This document shows positions 61,329-64,000 of a stretch of DNA of 64,000 nucleotides, piece by piece. Under the pieces are notes generated by a model, which saw only the letters and a program-made list of their open reading frames with translations, did no database searches and was not told the origin of the DNA. The position numbers and the translations under genes are program-made. Every line of letters begins with the position of its first letter. Within the stretch, counting starts at the first letter, position 1. This DNA comes from Spizellomyces punctatus DAOM BR117 (lineage: Eukaryota; Chytridiomycota; Chytridiomycetes; Spizellomycetales; Spizellomycetaceae). Location of the stretch: positions 60,622 to 124,621 of the forward strand of contig NW_015971544.1 in the NCBI RefSeq assembly GCF_000182565.1. The letters are read 5' to 3'.

Positions 61329-62012
61329 GGGATACAATATTGGATGATGAATTAAAAAAATTCGTATGAGGAGACAAGGTAAATGAGGAAAAGCTTAAAC
61401 GGTAGTGACGTCAAGCATCGGCTTGCGACGAGGATCAAGGACGAAAACTCCTTTAGGAAAGTAGCCCAAGAAGAGTTATGGCAGCTTAGATCGTCACCCG
61501 CCTGGGCAAATGGGTGGTATGCAAAGTGGCAAAGGAGACTAGTTCAACTGCCTGTCACTACACACGCTACAAGGTCACCCAGATGGAACTGGATTGGGCC
61601 TCAACAAAAGAATAGTTCTTTATTTATGTAGATGCCACCTCGTCGGAGTGGAGAGACGAACTGGCAAAACGCATAGTGCAAAAATCATCCATTGGAAAGG
61701 TTTTTTCATTTTCATTTTGGCCCTTCTTGCAGGGCACCAAACCCGAAAAGCAAAAAGCTCACCAACTAAAAAATGCACACTTCTCGAGAACGGGCAGGTC
61801 GTCCAATCGGGCGGACGAATAAGCCACACTAAGCCACAGTGATCGAATGATTTAAACTTTAAACCTTCCCCTCGTAAGCAGATGCACTGGATGCATGAAT
61901 CAACAGCACGACGCTACTGAATATAAAATATCTCATGCATTTTTACTTTTAAAAAGTCAATTTTGTTTGAAATGCCTCACACTTAATGAAGATGATATGT
62001 ACAAGTTCCAGT
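61329..62012. other. Spacer upstream of the ABC-B gene
   Basis: Contains the ABC-B promoter and the 3' end of the small downstream-facing gene. An 82-codon plus-strand frame at 61383-61631 has a plausible residue mix but no recognisable motif and no partner exon; not called. Confidence 0.45.
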
Positions 62013-62414
62013 CTACATCCTACCACCTCCCTCCATCTGGTCTGCATTTCCTGTCTGAGCCACTCTTTTCTTTTCAAAATCCTCCTGCAGAGCCTCCACT
62101 GTCAAGCGTGCACTTCTCAGCGCTTCCATCCGCTCAGTGTAAGTCCCCAGCATTTGATCTGCGATCCTCCGAGCCTTTGCATCTTCGCTTTGTGCTTGAG
62201 CGGCCTCAGAACCTTTGGGTACAATGCCGTGGGTTGCTTTCTCAGTTTTCTGCGTCAAGTCGCTTGCAATTTCATGGATATGCTGGGAGACGGCGATGGC
62301 TTCGGCTCGCTCCTTGTTGTAACCTGCCCCTTGTAGCACATCCTGCATCGATGGATGCACTGTGAAGGCATCTCTTTTGGCGGCTTTATAGTCGGGGTCG
62401 TTGGGCTTTGGCAT
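62013..62414 (-). CDS. Small hydrophilic helical protein, function unknown
   Basis: An intronless 133-residue ORF starting MPKPNDPDYKAAKRDAF, predominantly charged and Ala-rich, with helix-forming stretches (NKERAEAIAVSQHIHEIASDL, then ARRIADQMLGTYTERMEAL) and no signal peptide or membrane segment. It has a consistent coding look throughout, ends in a Gly-rich GGGRM, and sits with its own spacers of 221 and about 680 bases on the same strand as both neighbours. I do not recognise the family and propose no function. Confidence 0.65.
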   Translation of the reverse strand: MPKPNDPDYKAAKRDAFTVHPSMQDVLQGAGYNKERAEAIAVSQHIHEIASDLTQKTEKATHGIVPKGSEAAQAQSEDAKARRIADQMLGTYTERMEALRSARLTVEALQEDFEKKRVAQTGNADQMEGGGRM

Positions 62415-62635
62415 CCCAAGTTAATTCGATTTTAGATAGGACTGCTTTGCAATGTTACGAGTAGGACTGCTATTTGAGAGTACCACTTTTGTATTTTTTA
62501 CGTAACATTAGCCATCATAGGAGAAACGCGTTCGATCAAGATTACGAAATTCAACCACGGATATTACACACAAGAACTCGCACTGCCAGAATTCACCTCC
62601 CTTCTCTACTCAAGTACTCGGAACCCTCTATGCAC

Positions 62636-64000
62636 TCATTGCGGAAATTCCTTTGCTAATCCAAGGTCGGCCCAATATCTCTTCACAAAAAGATCCTTAC
62701 TTTTCAACATCTTTACCACCCAATCCCCCCAAACGCCTAGCAATTGAGCAACACCTCCGTTACGTCCTATTGACACAACTGCGAGGACGGATGTGCTTGG
62801 CTTGTACGCTGCAAGTTTTGCATCAGGTCCAGACTCTGCAGACAAAGTTCAGATTCAGAGCGACTTTCAAAATTCAGCAAAGCCGCAGCAAGTTCACTTA
62901 CTGATCAACTTTAGAATGTTATCGGCAGCAAGTTCGGCTTGTGGCTTTGCAAGATATGCCAGCTTCATATCAGCATTTGTGACATCACCGGCTGCAAAGA
63001 TGTGTGGGAAAGCATCATTGTCGAGTTGAAGGGTCGGCCGCACTTTAAGTTGTCCCTTTGCATCAATCAGGTCTTCACTCAGCGATTGGACCAAGTGAGA
63101 GTTGAACAATGAGTTGCCGGTAGCTAGTAATATCACGTCGGCATTGATTTCACGACCCTTGTTGGTTTTGACAAAAGTTTCTCCAACGTGCCATCCTTTC
63201 TGCGTTGGATCGGGAAAGAGCGCTTTCAACCCTTCGACCTTCTCGCCAAGGACGACATTAACCTTGCGTTGCTGGAGCGTTGATAGCAAACGCGCTTTAA
63301 ACTTGTCCGAATAAGGTCCATTCATGAGGGTTGTGCTGGCGTGCACCAAGGTCACTTTCTTTTCGGGGTAATCAGTAGCCACTTCCCCTGCGATCTCGAT
63401 TCCGACTGGACCGCCACCCACAATCAGAACGCTCTTTGCTTCTTTTATGGCTGTTGCAATTTCCTGGAGCTCGGCAATACTCTCGGTACGTGCGTCCTTA
63501 CTGCTTTTACTTGGACTACATAGCGGTATCCGGTGACTATTATTAGCAAGTTTTTGGCTGGACGCATGATACGATCACATACCTAGGATAAGAGGAGCCA
63601 GTCGCAATAACCAGATAATCGAAAGGGACATTGCTTCCTCCAGCCAGAACTACATGGTTAGGATGAATGGCGACAACGGTTCCTTGCACTATTTTTCCGT
63701 TCGAGGAAGTGAAAATCTTGGAATATGGTATGAAAAGCTTTTCTGCAAAAGATGGTTCAACGAGCGCACGGAAAGATCCTCTAACAAAGGCATCTGATGA
63801 GTGTCGAATAGATTAACACCGATGAACGGATCTCTTACAGGTTATGCTGGAAATAATCTTCCTTGGTAATAAGTGTAAGATCAACATTTTCCTGATGCCC
63901 GAGCCCGGCATTCAGGCGCATGGCTATAGAGATCCATGGTGAATACTATGAGATCATCATCATTCCATGTATGAGAGTACCAGTTACCTACCAGCTGCCA
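62636..64000 (-). CDS. FSP1/AIFM2-like NAD(P)H-dependent FAD oxidoreductase, 5' end outside window
   Basis: Exons read from the right edge: AAAMRLNAGLGHQENVDLTLITKEDYF, then SFRALVEPSFAEKLFIPYSKIF, VPFDYLVIATGSSYP, then (after a 46-nt intron 63537-63582) ELQEIATAIKEAKSVLIVGGGPVGIEIAGEV, the NAD(P)H loop, and ILLATGNSLFNS, FPHIFAAGDVT and LKLI. A final intron 62836-62901 joins KSGPDAKLAAYKPSTSVL, GRNGGVAQ and DLFVKRYWADLG to the stop. This is the apoptosis-inducing-factor-like pyridine nucleotide-disulphide fold, and the RYW C terminus is characteristic of AIFM2/FSP1. Relatives reduce quinones (ubiquinone, vitamin K) with NAD(P)H at membranes and restrain lipid peroxidation. The FAD GxGxxG start lies off the window. 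Confidence 0.88.

Noticed and set aside
61383-61631. 82-codon plus-strand frame antisense to the ABC-B leader
   Set aside because: Begins in the probable promoter of the ABC-B gene; no recognisable pattern and no conservation evidence.

Overview
The window is nuclear DNA of a fungus. Almost every gene is cut by short GT-AG introns (about 46-126 nt, with CTAAC/CTGAC-like branch sites), and the gene set is fungal: a hydroxamate siderophore locus, an ankyrin-PH-ORD oxysterol-binding protein, TPT1, a RasGEF, a full ABC-B transporter, and a CAP protein with a Kex2-type pro-region. An early-diverging, perhaps zoosporic, lineage would fit, but that is inference; the sequence does not fix the taxon.

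Layout. 1-15.4 kb (minus): a giant NRPS gene running off the left edge, with a truncated condensation remnant followed by at least five A domains in A-T-C modules. 15.4-16.8 kb: a divergent promoter region. 16.8-18.9 kb (plus): one ORF fusing an ornithine N5-hydroxylase to an N5-hydroxyornithine acyltransferase. Together these form a compact siderophore locus: the fusion would make the hydroxamate-ornithine monomer, and the NRPS, whose modules 3-5 have identical ten-residue specificity codes, would place it three times.

19-36 kb: housekeeping and membrane genes. These are a disordered coiled-coil protein with a C-terminal hydrophobic tail, OSH1-like lipid transfer protein, a membrane-anchored GH26-like protein whose acid/base Glu is replaced, a TP/SP-rich nuclear-type protein, a GNAT with an N-terminal membrane hairpin, TPT1 with a GC-AG intron, and a Golgi-type DXD glycosyltransferase. 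36-42 kb is sparse: end exons of an unrecognised small minus-strand gene, a C2H2/coiled-coil protein and a secreted CAP protein. 42-56 kb: a RasGEF, a protein built of hydrophobic Pro-containing repeats, and a predicted 2437-residue protein in which about 1800 disordered, repeat-bearing residues precede an MFS-like membrane domain. 56-64 kb: an ABC-B exporter, a small unknown protein and an FSP1/AIFM2-like oxidoreductase running off the right edge.

Exon models were assembled by eye from splice consensus and reading frame. Where exon lengths were summed they give whole codon numbers, but a splice site may be off by a base or so.
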